From contig NZ_VEHL01000012.1 in assembly GCF_007679965.1 (NCBI RefSeq), forward strand, positions 1-64,000: 64,000 nucleotides of DNA. Reading direction: 5' to 3'. The notes beneath the pieces were generated by a model. That model saw only the letters and a program-made list of their open reading frames with translations, did not search any database and had not been told where the DNA came from. Position numbers and translations under genes: made by a program. Below, in pieces: positions 35,067-43,340 of this stretch; position 1 is the first letter of the stretch, and every line of letters starts with the position of its first letter. Origin of the DNA: Bordetella genomosp. 13 (GTDB taxonomy: Bacteria > Pseudomonadota > Gammaproteobacteria > Burkholderiales > Burkholderiaceae_B).

Positions 35067-35225
35067 AAGGTATCCGTTTATACAAACAGGCCCTGAATTT
35101 ACGCACTGCAGGAACTTGTTAACGAAGAACGGGGCCTAAGCGAATAAGGGTCTTCCTATCCCTTCTATTGTGTGTGGTGAAACAGCCACGTCAACATCCT
35201 GTGGTGTGTCCAATGGCAATAAGGA

Positions 35226-35243
35226 CTGGCACCGCTCTTGCTT
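35226..35243 (+). promoter_or_regulatory. Sigma-54 (RpoN) promoter of the prkA operon
   Basis: CTGGCACCGCTCTTGCTT matches the -24/-12 consensus: TGGCAC at 35227-35232, TTGC at 35238-35241, with exactly 10 bases between the invariant GG and GC. Transcription should start near 35252, 70 bases before the prkA start codon. Confidence 0.85.
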
Positions 35244-35324
35244 GAGGAACACAATGAAGGCAACCGACCTGATTTTTTGCAGTGCTTCTGAAGTCAGTGA
35301 TTGATACCGTAGGAGGGGTTGGCC

Positions 35325-37250
35325 GTGCAAAGCATCCTCGAAGGCTTCAAATCGCAGTACGCCCGCGACCAGGAAACCGAGCTTTCTCTCGAAGAATATC
35401 TCGCCCTGGCAAAACGTGATCCGATGGCGTATGCCAGTCCCGCCGAACGCATGTTGTCGGCCATCGGCGAACCCGAGCTGGTGGACACGCGTAACGACCC
35501 GCGGCTCTCGCGCCTCTTCTCCAACCGCGTCATCCGCCGCTATCCCGCGTTCCGCGAGTTCTACGGCATGGAAGACGTGATCGACCAGATCGTGGCGTTC
35601 TTCAAGCACGCCGCGCAAGGGCTCGAAGAACGCAAGCAGATCCTCTACTTGCTGGGACCGGTGGGCGGCGGCAAGTCCTCCATCGCCGAGCGGCTCAAGG
35701 TGCTGATGGAGGCCTATCCCATCTATGCGCTGAAGGGCTCGCCCGTCAACGAGTCCCCGCTGGGCCTGTTCCATCCCGAACGCTTCGGCGACAGCCTGGA
35801 GGCCGAGTACGGCATTCCTCGGCGCTATCTCAGCGGCATCATGTCGCCCTGGGCCGTGAAGCGCCTGCGCGAGTACGACGGCGACATCTCGCAGTTCCGC
35901 GTGGTGCGCCTGAACCCGTCGGTGCTGCGTCAGGTCGCCATCGCCAAGACCGAGCCGGGCGACGAGAACAACCAGGACATCTCGTCGCTGGTCGGCAAGG
36001 TCGATATTCGCAAACTTGACCGTTATTCGCAGGACGACCCGGACGCGTACAGCTATTCCGGCGGCCTGTGCCTGGCCAATCAGGGCCTGCTCGAGTTCGT
36101 GGAGATGTTCAAGGCGCCGATCAAGATGCTGCACCCGTTGCTGACCGCGACGCAGGAAGGCAACTTCAAGGGCACCGAGGGTTTCTCGGCCATTCCGTTC
36201 AACGGCAGCATCCTGGCGCACTCGAACGAATCCGAGTGGCAGACCTTCCGCAACAACAAGCACAACGAGGCGTTCCTCGACCGTATCTACATCGTCAAGG
36301 TGCCTTACTGCCTGCAGGTGTCGGAAGAGGTGCGCATCTACGACAAGCTGCTGCGCCACAGCTCGCTGTCCACCGCGCCGTGCGCCCCTGGAACGCTGGA
36401 GATGATGGCCCAGTTCTCGGTGCTCACGCGGCTGAAGGAACCGGAAAACTCCAGCATCTATTCCAAGATGCGGGTGTACGACGGCGAAACGCTGAAGGAC
36501 GTTGATCCCAAGGCCAAGGCGCTGCAGGAGTACAAGGACTACGCCGGCACCGACGAGGGCATGACGGGCGTGTCCACGCGCTTCGCGTACAAGATCCTGT
36601 CCAGCGTCTTCAACCATGACCAGACCGAGGTGGCTGCCAACCCCGTGCACCTGATGTACGTGCTCGAGCAGCGCATCGCCCGCGAGGACTTCCCCGAGGA
36701 AACGCGGCGCCGCTACCTCGAATTCATCAAGGGCTGGCTGGCGCCGCGCTATGCCGAGTTCATCGGCAAGGAAATCCAGACCGCGTATCTCGAGTCGTAT
36801 TCCGAGTACGGCCAGAACATCTTCGATCGCTACGTCACGTTCGCCGACTGCTGGATCCAGGACGAGGAATTCCGCGATCCCGAGACCGGCGAGAGCTTCG
36901 ACCGCAGCGCGTTGAACGACGAGCTGGAGAAGATCGAGAAACCCGCGGGTATCGCCAATCCCAAGGACTTCCGCAACGAGATCGTCAACTTCGTGCTGCG
37001 GGCGCGCGCCAACAACTCGGGCCGCAACCCCAACTGGACCAGCTACGAGAAGCTGCGTGAAGTGATCGAGAAGAAGATGTTCTCGAACACGGAAGACTTG
37101 CTGCCGGTCATCTCGTTCAACGCCAAGGCGTCGGCCGAAGACCGCAACAAGCACCAGAGCTTCGTCGATAGAATGGTCGAGAAGGGTTACACCGAGAAGC
37201 AGGTGCGACTGCTGTGCGAGTGGTACCTTCGTGTGAGGAAGTCTTCCTGA
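35325..37250 (+). CDS. prkA: PrkA family serine protein kinase (YeaG)
   Basis: The 641-residue protein has an AAA-like N-terminal domain and a C-terminal kinase-like PrkA domain. The Walker A motif GPVGGGKSS lies at about residues 111-119. YeaG in E. coli works with YeaH in the response to prolonged nitrogen starvation and stress. I chose the GTG at 35325 because AGGAGG lies 8 bases before it; a TTG six bases earlier would abut the ribosome site. It heads the prkA-yeaH-spoVR operon behind a sigma-54 promoter. Confidence 0.94.
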   Translation: MQSILEGFKSQYARDQETELSLEEYLALAKRDPMAYASPAERMLSAIGEPELVDTRNDPRLSRLFSNRVIRRYPAFREFYGMEDVIDQIVAFFKHAAQGLEERKQILYLLGPVGGGKSSIAERLKVLMEAYPIYALKGSPVNESPLGLFHPERFGDSLEAEYGIPRRYLSGIMSPWAVKRLREYDGDISQFRVVRLNPSVLRQVAIAKTEPGDENNQDISSLVGKVDIRKLDRYSQDDPDAYSYSGGLCLANQGLLEFVEMFKAPIKMLHPLLTATQEGNFKGTEGFSAIPFNGSILAHSNESEWQTFRNNKHNEAFLDRIYIVKVPYCLQVSEEVRIYDKLLRHSSLSTAPCAPGTLEMMAQFSVLTRLKEPENSSIYSKMRVYDGETLKDVDPKAKALQEYKDYAGTDEGMTGVSTRFAYKILSSVFNHDQTEVAANPVHLMYVLEQRIAREDFPEETRRRYLEFIKGWLAPRYAEFIGKEIQTAYLESYSEYGQNIFDRYVTFADCWIQDEEFRDPETGESFDRSALNDELEKIEKPAGIANPKDFRNEIVNFVLRARANNSGRNPNWTSYEKLREVIEKKMFSNTEDLLPVISFNAKASAEDRNKHQSFVDRMVEKGYTEKQVRLLCEWYLRVRKSS

Positions 37251-37262
37251 GGAGAGTGAATC

Positions 37263-38525
37263 ATGAATTCGCTCATCGACAGGCGTTTGAATGGCCGCAA
37301 CAAGAGTGCGGTGAACCGGGAACGGTTCCTGCGCCGCTACAAGGACCAGATTCGCAAGGCTGTCGGCGATATGGTCAAGGAGCGGTCCATCGAGGACATG
37401 GACCGCGGGGGCGAGATCAACCTGCCCACGCGGGACATCTCCGAACCCAGCTTCCGCCACGGCAACGGGGGCGATCGCGAGATCGTGCATCCCGGCAACC
37501 GTGAGTTCACCAAGGGCGATACCTTCGATCGGCCCAACGGGGGCGGCGGCGGCGGGGGCGCAGGCGAGCCCGGCGAAGGCGAGTCGGTGGACCAGTTCAC
37601 CTTCAGCCTCTCGCGCGCCGAGTTCCTGAGCCTGTTCTTCGACGACCTGGAGCTGCCGCACCTGGTGCGCACGCAGTTGGGAGACGTGTCGCAGAAGAAG
37701 TGGCAGCGCGCGGGCTACACCACCAGCGGCTCGCCCAGCCAGCTCAGCATCAACCGCACGCTGCGTGCATCGCTGTCGCGCCGCATGGCGCTGAGCGTCA
37801 ATGCGCGCAGCGGGCTGGACGAAGCCGACCAGAAGCTGCTGGACGCCGAGGCGCGCGGCGCGCCGGAAGACGAACTGGAACTGCTGCGCGCCGAGGTGGC
37901 CGAGTGGACGGCGCGCGTGGCCCGCGTGCCGTTCCTGGACGACATGGACCTGCGCTACCGACATCGCGTGGCGGTGTCCACGCCCGTGGCGCGCGCGGTC
38001 ATGTTCTGCCTGATGGACGTGTCCGGCTCGATGGACGAGGGCAAGAAAGACCTGGCCAAGCGCTTCTACACGCTGCTGTACCTGTTCCTGTCGCGCAAGT
38101 ACGAGCATGTCGACGTGGTCTTCATCCGCCACACTGACAACGCCGAGGAGGTCGACGAGCAGACCTTCTTCTACGATCCCAAGAGCGGCGGCACCATCGT
38201 GCTGTCGGCCCTGGAGCTGATGCGCGACATCATGACCGAGCGTTATCCACCGTCGGCCTGGAACGTGTACGCGGCCCAGGCCAGTGACGGGGACTCGTTC
38301 GGCGCCGACGCGGGCAAGAGCGCACGCTTCCTGTCCGAACACCTGCTGCCGGGCGCGCGGTACTTCGCCTACATCGAAGTGCCCGACTCGGCCGAGGCCC
38401 GCAAGAGCAGCCTGTGGGCCGAATACGAGCAGGAGACCTCGCCGCACTTCGCGATGCGCCGCATCTGCGACCGCAGCGAGATCTATCCGGTATTCCATGA
38501 TCTGTTCAAGAAGGAGGCCGCATGA
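37263..38525 (+). CDS. yeaH: YeaH/YhbH family protein (DUF444)
   Basis: The 420-residue cytoplasmic protein is the constant partner of PrkA. It has a Gly-rich linker (GGGGGGGAGEPGEGES, about residues 94-110) and a von Willebrand A-like domain with a MIDAS motif, DVSGSMDEG (about residue 252). The N-terminal SLIDRRLNGRNKSAVNRERFLRRY segment is typical. Its molecular role is unknown; it may be a substrate or adaptor of the kinase. It starts 12 bases after prkA and has GGAGAG upstream. Confidence 0.94.
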   Translation: MNSLIDRRLNGRNKSAVNRERFLRRYKDQIRKAVGDMVKERSIEDMDRGGEINLPTRDISEPSFRHGNGGDREIVHPGNREFTKGDTFDRPNGGGGGGGAGEPGEGESVDQFTFSLSRAEFLSLFFDDLELPHLVRTQLGDVSQKKWQRAGYTTSGSPSQLSINRTLRASLSRRMALSVNARSGLDEADQKLLDAEARGAPEDELELLRAEVAEWTARVARVPFLDDMDLRYRHRVAVSTPVARAVMFCLMDVSGSMDEGKKDLAKRFYTLLYLFLSRKYEHVDVVFIRHTDNAEEVDEQTFFYDPKSGGTIVLSALELMRDIMTERYPPSAWNVYAAQASDGDSFGADAGKSARFLSEHLLPGARYFAYIEVPDSAEARKSSLWAEYEQETSPHFAMRRICDRSEIYPVFHDLFKKEAA

Positions 38526-38550
38526 GCACGCCGAGCCGCCTCAAGTGCGA

Positions 38551-38587
38551 ATCCTCCCTCGGGGAGGGGGTCGCGAAGCGACAGGAG
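38551..38587 (+). promoter_or_regulatory. Alternative hairpins at the spoVR ribosome-binding site
   Basis: CCTCCC (38553-38558) can pair with GGGAGG-type sequence at 38561-38570 or with the AGGAGGG ribosome site at 38583-38589. A second hairpin, GTCGC-GAA-GCGAC, occupies 38570-38582. The arrangement would allow spoVR translation to be regulated relative to yeaH. It may instead be a copy of a dispersed repeat. Confidence 0.4.
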
Positions 38588-38595
38588 GGTACATC

Positions 38596-40125
38596 ATGAA
38601 CGCACTCACGGGACCTACAGGCGAGCGAATCTCCCGACCGATCTCAGAAGGTTCCGAATGGACCTTCGACCTGATCCAGCGCTATGACGAGGTCATCTCC
38701 GAAACGGCCGCGGAGTACGGCCTGGACACGTATCCCAACCAGATCGAGATCATCACCTCCGAGCAGATGCTGGATGCCTACGCGTCCGCCGGCCTGCCGC
38801 TGGGCTATCCGCACTGGTCGTACGGCAAGGAGTTCATCCGCAACGAGCAGTACTACCGCACGGGCATGCAGGGGCTGGCGTACGAGATCGTCATCAACTC
38901 CAATCCCTGCATCTCATACCTGATGGAAGAGAATTCCATGGCCATGCAGGCGCTGGTGATCGCGCATGCCTGCTATGGGCACAATTCCTTCTTCAAGAAC
39001 AACTACCTGTTCCGCCAGTGGACCGACGCTGACGGCGTGCTGGACTACCTGGTGTTCGCGCGCAAGTTCGTGATGGACTGCGAGGAGCGCTACGGCATCG
39101 AGGCCGTCGAGGCCCTGTTGGATTCGTGCCATGCACTGAGCATGCACGGGGTGGACCGCTACAAGCGGCCCACGCCGCCGTCGTTCCGCGAAGAGGCCCT
39201 GCGCCAGGCCGAGCGCGAAGAGCACGCGCGCCTGCAGTACAACGATCTGTGGCGCACCGTGCCCAAGGCGGAAGCCACGCAGGCCGAGGCGCGCCGCGAG
39301 GGCACCTTCCCGCCCGAGCCCGAAGAGAACCTGCTGTACTTCATCGAGAAGCACTCGCCCAGGCTGGAGCCCTGGCAGAAGGAATTGGTGCGCATCGTGC
39401 GCAAGGTCGCCCAGTATTTCTACCCGCAAAGCCAGACCAAGGTGATGAACGAGGGCTGGGCCACCTTCTGGCACTACACCCTGCTGAACCGCCTGCATCA
39501 CAAGGGGCTGGTCAACGACGGCTTCATGATGGAGGTGCTGCAGAGCCACACCGGCGTGGTCAGCCAGCGCGGTTTCGACCAGCGCGGCTACGGGGGCATC
39601 AACCCGTATGCGCTGGGCTACTCGATGATGACGGACATCCGCCGCATCTGCGAGGCGCCGACGCCCGAAGACCGCAAGTGGTTTCCTGACATCGCCGGCA
39701 GCGACTGGCTGAAGACCCTGGACTTCGCCATGCGCAACTTCAAGGACGAATCCTTCATCTCGCAGTACCTGTCGCCGAAGCTGATCCGTGAGTTCCGCTT
39801 CTTCGCCATCGCGGACCACCAGGAGAATCCCAAGCTGGCCGTGGCGGCCATCCACGACGACGAGGGCTACCGCGACATCCGCCGTCTGCTGGCCGCGCAG
39901 CACAACCGCGACAACCAGGTGCCGGACATCCAGGTGGTGCGCTACAAGCGTGAATCCGACCGCTCGCTGGTGCTGCGGCACCAGCAGACGCGCGGCCGGC
40001 CGCTGGCGGCGGAGGATGCCGACCAGGTGATGAAACACCTGGGGCGCTTGTGGGGCTTCCGAGTGCGGCTGGAGGAGACGGCGCCGGATGGAACGGTGCT
40101 GTCGTACCGGCAGATCGAGCCGTGA
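38596..40125 (+). CDS. spoVR: SpoVR family protein (YcgB)
   Basis: The 509-residue protein belongs to the SpoVR/YcgB family, found with PrkA and YeaH across bacteria, including non-sporulating ones. Conserved features are the HACYGHNSFFKNNYLF segment (about residues 119-134) and NEGWATFWHYTLLNRL (about residues 287-302). In Bacillus SpoVR affects the spore cortex; here a stress role linked to the kinase is more likely. I chose the ATG at 38596, with AGGAGGG 6 bases upstream; the long open frame before it is a shadow of yeaH. It ends 6 bases from the convergent Bug gene. Confidence 0.93.
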   Translation: MNALTGPTGERISRPISEGSEWTFDLIQRYDEVISETAAEYGLDTYPNQIEIITSEQMLDAYASAGLPLGYPHWSYGKEFIRNEQYYRTGMQGLAYEIVINSNPCISYLMEENSMAMQALVIAHACYGHNSFFKNNYLFRQWTDADGVLDYLVFARKFVMDCEERYGIEAVEALLDSCHALSMHGVDRYKRPTPPSFREEALRQAEREEHARLQYNDLWRTVPKAEATQAEARREGTFPPEPEENLLYFIEKHSPRLEPWQKELVRIVRKVAQYFYPQSQTKVMNEGWATFWHYTLLNRLHHKGLVNDGFMMEVLQSHTGVVSQRGFDQRGYGGINPYALGYSMMTDIRRICEAPTPEDRKWFPDIAGSDWLKTLDFAMRNFKDESFISQYLSPKLIREFRFFAIADHQENPKLAVAAIHDDEGYRDIRRLLAAQHNRDNQVPDIQVVRYKRESDRSLVLRHQQTRGRPLAAEDADQVMKHLGRLWGFRVRLEETAPDGTVLSYRQIEP

Positions 40126-40131
40126 GGGGCG

Positions 40132-41127
40132 TCACTGCAGTTTGATGCCCAACCGCTTGATGATGCCGCCGAACCGCTCGATTTCCGAACGGTAGAAAGT
40201 GCGCAGTTCGTCGGGGGTGCGGTACTCGCTCTCGGCGCTCTGCGCGATCAGGCTTTTCTGCACTTCAGGCATGCCCAGCGCCTGCTTGTTCGCCTGATTC
40301 AGTTTCTGCACCACGTCGGCCGGCGTGCCGGCGGGGGCGAACAGGGCATACCACTGCGCGAACTCCATGTCCTTGTAGCCGAACTCCTGCAGCGTCGGCA
40401 CATCCGGCAGCGAGCGCGACCGCGTGCCGTTGGCCACGGCCAGGATCTTGATCTTGCCGGACGCTTGTTGGCTCGTGGCCGATGCCGTGCCCACGAAGGC
40501 CAGGTCGACCTGGCCGCCCATGGCGTCCGTGACGGCGGGGCTGTCGCCCTTGTATGGAACGTGAACCATGTTCAGGTTCGTCGCAGCCTTGAATGCCTCG
40601 CCGGCCAGGTGGCCAGTGCCCCCGGTGCCGCTGCTGCCGAATGACAGGCGGTGCGTCTTGCCATACTTCACCAGCTCTTCAATGGAATTCACGCCCAGCG
40701 CGCTGCTGACCACCACGACGATCGGAACCGAGCCGACCATGGCGACCGGGGTGAAGTCCTTGTCGGCGTCGTATTGCAACTGCTGCGCATAGAGCGTGGG
40801 ATTGGTGCCGTGCGTGGCGCTGTTGCCCATCAGCAGCCCGTATCCGTCGGCCGGCATCTTGGCCACCGCGCCTGCGCCGATCATGCCGTTGGCGCCGCTG
40901 CGGTTCTCGACCACGATGGTGGCCTTCAAGGCCTCTCCCATGTAACGCGCCATCAGGCGCGTCAGGAAGTCGTTGGCGCCGCCCGCGGCATAGGGCGAGA
41001 CGAACTGGATGGGCTTGTCGGGATAGGCGGCGCGCGCCGCGCCCGGGGGCAGCAGCGCGCCGCAGGCCACTGCAAGCCCCGCGGCGGCGGCCAGCAGGGT
41101 CCTGCGCAGGGAAAGCGTCTTCGGCAT
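40132..41127 (-). CDS. Bug family tripartite tricarboxylate transporter receptor
   Basis: This 331-residue periplasmic receptor has a twin-arginine-free signal peptide (residues 1-34, ending GAARAA) and Bug motifs YPDKPIQFVSPYAAGGANDFLTR and VENRSGANGMIGAGAVAKMPADGY. I chose the ATG at 41127 with AGGAG upstream; in-frame codons before it do not give a signal sequence. It lies downstream of the IclR gene on the same strand. Its upstream region shares a 12-base motif with the IclR/crotonase divergent region, so it probably belongs to that regulon. Confidence 0.92.
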   Translation of the reverse strand: MPKTLSLRRTLLAAAAGLAVACGALLPPGAARAAYPDKPIQFVSPYAAGGANDFLTRLMARYMGEALKATIVVENRSGANGMIGAGAVAKMPADGYGLLMGNSATHGTNPTLYAQQLQYDADKDFTPVAMVGSVPIVVVVSSALGVNSIEELVKYGKTHRLSFGSSGTGGTGHLAGEAFKAATNLNMVHVPYKGDSPAVTDAMGGQVDLAFVGTASATSQQASGKIKILAVANGTRSRSLPDVPTLQEFGYKDMEFAQWYALFAPAGTPADVVQKLNQANKQALGMPEVQKSLIAQSAESEYRTPDELRTFYRSEIERFGGIIKRLGIKLQ

Positions 41128-41246
41128 GGATGTCTCCTGGAACATGTAGTCGTTATGTGGAAGCCGGCCTGTGTCGGCAGCCAGGAAAAGTCTATCCACG
41201 CCATGCGGGCCTGGGCCCGGTCCGCGCCGCGAAGCGGAAAAAAGCG

Positions 41247-41258
41247 GTCCACGTTATG
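41247..41258 (-). promoter_or_regulatory. Candidate IclR site upstream of the Bug gene
   Basis: On the minus strand this reads CATAACGTGGAC, matching CATAATGTGGAC at 42302-42313 in 11 of 12 bases. A weaker version, CATGGCGTGGATAGAC, is at 41190-41205 on the minus strand. Confidence 0.45.
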
Positions 41259-41345
41259 GAATAAATGGGGCGCCCGGATGGCGGCCTGTCGCGAAGGTGC
41301 GCTGGTGGGCGAAGTCCATCCGATGGACTTCGCGCAGGGAGACGA

Positions 41346-42185
41346 TCAACGCGTGCCCAGCGCGGGCATGGCGCTCGGCATCTGCTCGCGGTCGACATAG
41401 GTACGCAGCTCCATCTCGATGGCCTGCGCCGTGTCTCCCAGGCATCGCACCACCATTTCCAGGCGCGAGTCCGCCAGGCGCGAGGATAGCGTCGAGACGC
41501 TGATGCCCGCGGCGGGAGAGCCGTCGGGCAGGCGGATCGCGATGCCGACGGACAGCACCGGCGGCTCGTCCATCACCTTGGTCGTGGAGTAGCCCCTGCG
41601 ACGCGTGCTTTCGATGCCCGCGCGCAACTGCGCCTCGGTATAACGGGGGTTCTTGCGCCGCGTGCGTTCGACGTTGACGCGGCAGATGCGGTCGATGTCA
41701 TCGTCGGCCAGGGCGCTCATCAAGGCCAGGCCGCTGGCGCCTACGTTCAGCGGACGGTGGCGGCCCACGTCGTGCACGAACATCTTGATGGGAAAGGAGC
41801 CGTCGGCGCGCGCCACGCAGACGCCGTCGAAGCCCGAGCGGATCGTCATGAAGACGGTGTCCCCGGTGTGTTCGGCCATGGCTTCCAGGTAGGGCAGGCA
41901 GATGTCGCGCAGCGCGACCTTCGGCGCCGCGGCCAGGCCCAGTTCGTAGGCGAGGCTGCCCAGGAAATAGCGCTTGTTCTCGGCGGCCTGCCGCACCAGT
42001 TTCTCGGAGACCATGCCTTGCAGCAGGCGGTGCACGGTGGGACGTTCGAGGTTCGTGCGCCGGCATAGCTCCACCAGCCGGCAACCCTGGCGGTTATTGG
42101 CCGCGACGATGCGCAGCAGCGCGACGGCCCGGTGCAGCGATTGCGTACCCGGCACGCCGGCTTCGGATGAGAGAACTGTGGCCAA
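41346..42185 (-). CDS. IclR family transcriptional regulator
   Basis: The 279-residue protein has an N-terminal winged helix (LHRAVALLRIV to about residue 75, with LCRRTNLERPTVHRLLQGM) and a GAF-like effector domain. No ATG is near the expected start. The TTG at 42185, giving MATVLSSEAG and preceded by AAGGA, is the best candidate. The gene lies between the Bug gene and the divergent CoA-degradation operon and probably controls both. The effector is likely an aromatic or acyl-type acid, by analogy with the family. Confidence 0.88.
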   Translation of the reverse strand: MATVLSSEAGVPGTQSLHRAVALLRIVAANNRQGCRLVELCRRTNLERPTVHRLLQGMVSEKLVRQAAENKRYFLGSLAYELGLAAAPKVALRDICLPYLEAMAEHTGDTVFMTIRSGFDGVCVARADGSFPIKMFVHDVGRHRPLNVGASGLALMSALADDDIDRICRVNVERTRRKNPRYTEAQLRAGIESTRRRGYSTTKVMDEPPVLSVGIAIRLPDGSPAAGISVSTLSSRLADSRLEMVVRCLGDTAQAIEMELRTYVDREQMPSAMPALGTR

Positions 42186-42301
42186 GGTTGTCCTTGTCGT
42201 TCTGCCGGCCCCGAAAGGCAGCCGGTGGGGGTTCGTTCTGCATGTTGGACGTCGTTGCTGGAGAATTATGGCGCAGCCGGGAGGGGATGGCGCACCGGTT
42301 T

Positions 42302-42313
42302 CATAATGTGGAC
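42302..42313 (+). promoter_or_regulatory. Candidate IclR site upstream of the crotonase operon
   Basis: CATAATGTGGAC lies about 90 bases upstream of the crotonase start and 117 upstream of iclR. It matches the minus-strand motif at 41247-41258 with one difference. TAGTAT at 42367-42372 is a possible -10 for the plus strand. Confidence 0.45.
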
Positions 42314-42404
42314 AGTTATTGGGTCCGACCGCGCGAACCCGCGAGCAGGGGCCGCGAGTCCGCCCTAGTATGTCTTCCATTCCATCTCGAGCAAGGTTTT
42401 CGAC

Positions 42405-43268
42405 TTGGCAGAAGACACCGAACACGTATTGCTGAGCACGCGCCAGGACGGCGTGCTGTGGCTGACGCTGAATCGTCCGCAGCGGCGCAATGCCTTGAGC
42501 CGAGAGCTGTATGCCGCGTTGCTGGACTCGCTGCAGGCCGCGCAGTCGGATGACGGCATCGGCGCCATCGTATTGAGCGGTGCGGGCGAGGCATTCTGCG
42601 CGGGCGGCGACGTGGCGCGGATGAATGCCGCGGCGGGCGATCCCGCGGCGGGCGATCCCGCGGCGGGCGGACCCGCGGCGGGCGCACCCGTGCCGGCCGA
42701 GTCCCCCCAGTCGCGCGCCGCGGCACTGCGGAATCGCACGCGCATCGTCGAATTGCTGCATGAGGGCGACAAGCTCACGGTGGCGATGATCCGCGGGCCC
42801 GCCGTGGGGGCCGGACTGTCGCTGGCCCTGGCCTGCGACCTGCGCTACGGCGACGGCAGCGCGCGGCTGCGTACCGGCTTCATCGACGTGGGCGTGTCGG
42901 GGGATTTTGGCGGCCATTACTTCCTGCCCCGCATCGTCGGTCCGGCGCGGGCCCGTGAGCTGTACCTGTGCTCGCCGATGCTGGATGCGGCACGCGCCGA
43001 GTCGCTGGGGCTGCTGCATGCCGTGTATCCCGCGGCCGAACTGGAGCAGCGGGTAAGCGAGATCGCCGGGAAGCTGGCCCGGGGGGCCGCGCCCGCGACC
43101 GCGCTGATGAAAGCCAATCTGAATCTGGCCGAGCACGCCGGCCTGCAGCAGGTGCTGCAGGCCGAGGCCGAACGCCACGTGCGCTGCGTGGACAGCGCGG
43201 ACCACAAGGCGGCCGTCCGCGCCTACGCCGAGCGGCGCAAGACGGCCCGAGAGCGCCGAGGCGGCTAG
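42405..43268 (+). CDS. Enoyl-CoA hydratase/isomerase family protein with repeat insertion
   Basis: The 287-residue crotonase-fold protein has the oxyanion segments GAGEAFCAGGDVARM (about residues 59-73) and GPAVGAGLSLALACD. Between them a 20-residue insertion of AAGDP repeats is encoded by 15-base tandem units at 42630-42689. The two catalytic glutamates of classical hydratases are not evident at their usual places (TGFIDVGVSGDFGG region), so hydrolase, isomerase or another crotonase activity is possible. The start is a TTG with AAGG upstream. It heads the operon opposite IclR. Confidence 0.85.
   Translation: MAEDTEHVLLSTRQDGVLWLTLNRPQRRNALSRELYAALLDSLQAAQSDDGIGAIVLSGAGEAFCAGGDVARMNAAAGDPAAGDPAAGGPAAGAPVPAESPQSRAAALRNRTRIVELLHEGDKLTVAMIRGPAVGAGLSLALACDLRYGDGSARLRTGFIDVGVSGDFGGHYFLPRIVGPARARELYLCSPMLDAARAESLGLLHAVYPAAELEQRVSEIAGKLARGAAPATALMKANLNLAEHAGLQQVLQAEAERHVRCVDSADHKAAVRAYAERRKTARERRGG
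42630..42689 (+). repeat. 15-bp tandem repeat (unit GCGGCGGGCGATCCC) in the crotonase gene
   Basis: Four 15-base units start at 42630, 42645, 42660 and 42675. The first two are identical; the third and fourth differ at two or three positions. Bases 42630-42667 are the exact reverse complement of 5873-5910. Confidence 0.9.
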
Positions 43269-43340
43269 CGCGGCGGCTAGCGCGGATATGCGCGGGCAAG
43301 CCGCGCCCGCCGCCACCATCCCATCATTTCAGGAGACATC

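Noticed and set aside
35136..38498. Minus-strand open frame of 1120 codons opposite prkA-yeaH
   Set aside because: It is antisense to two clear conserved genes and lacks any domain; long antisense frames are common at this GC content.
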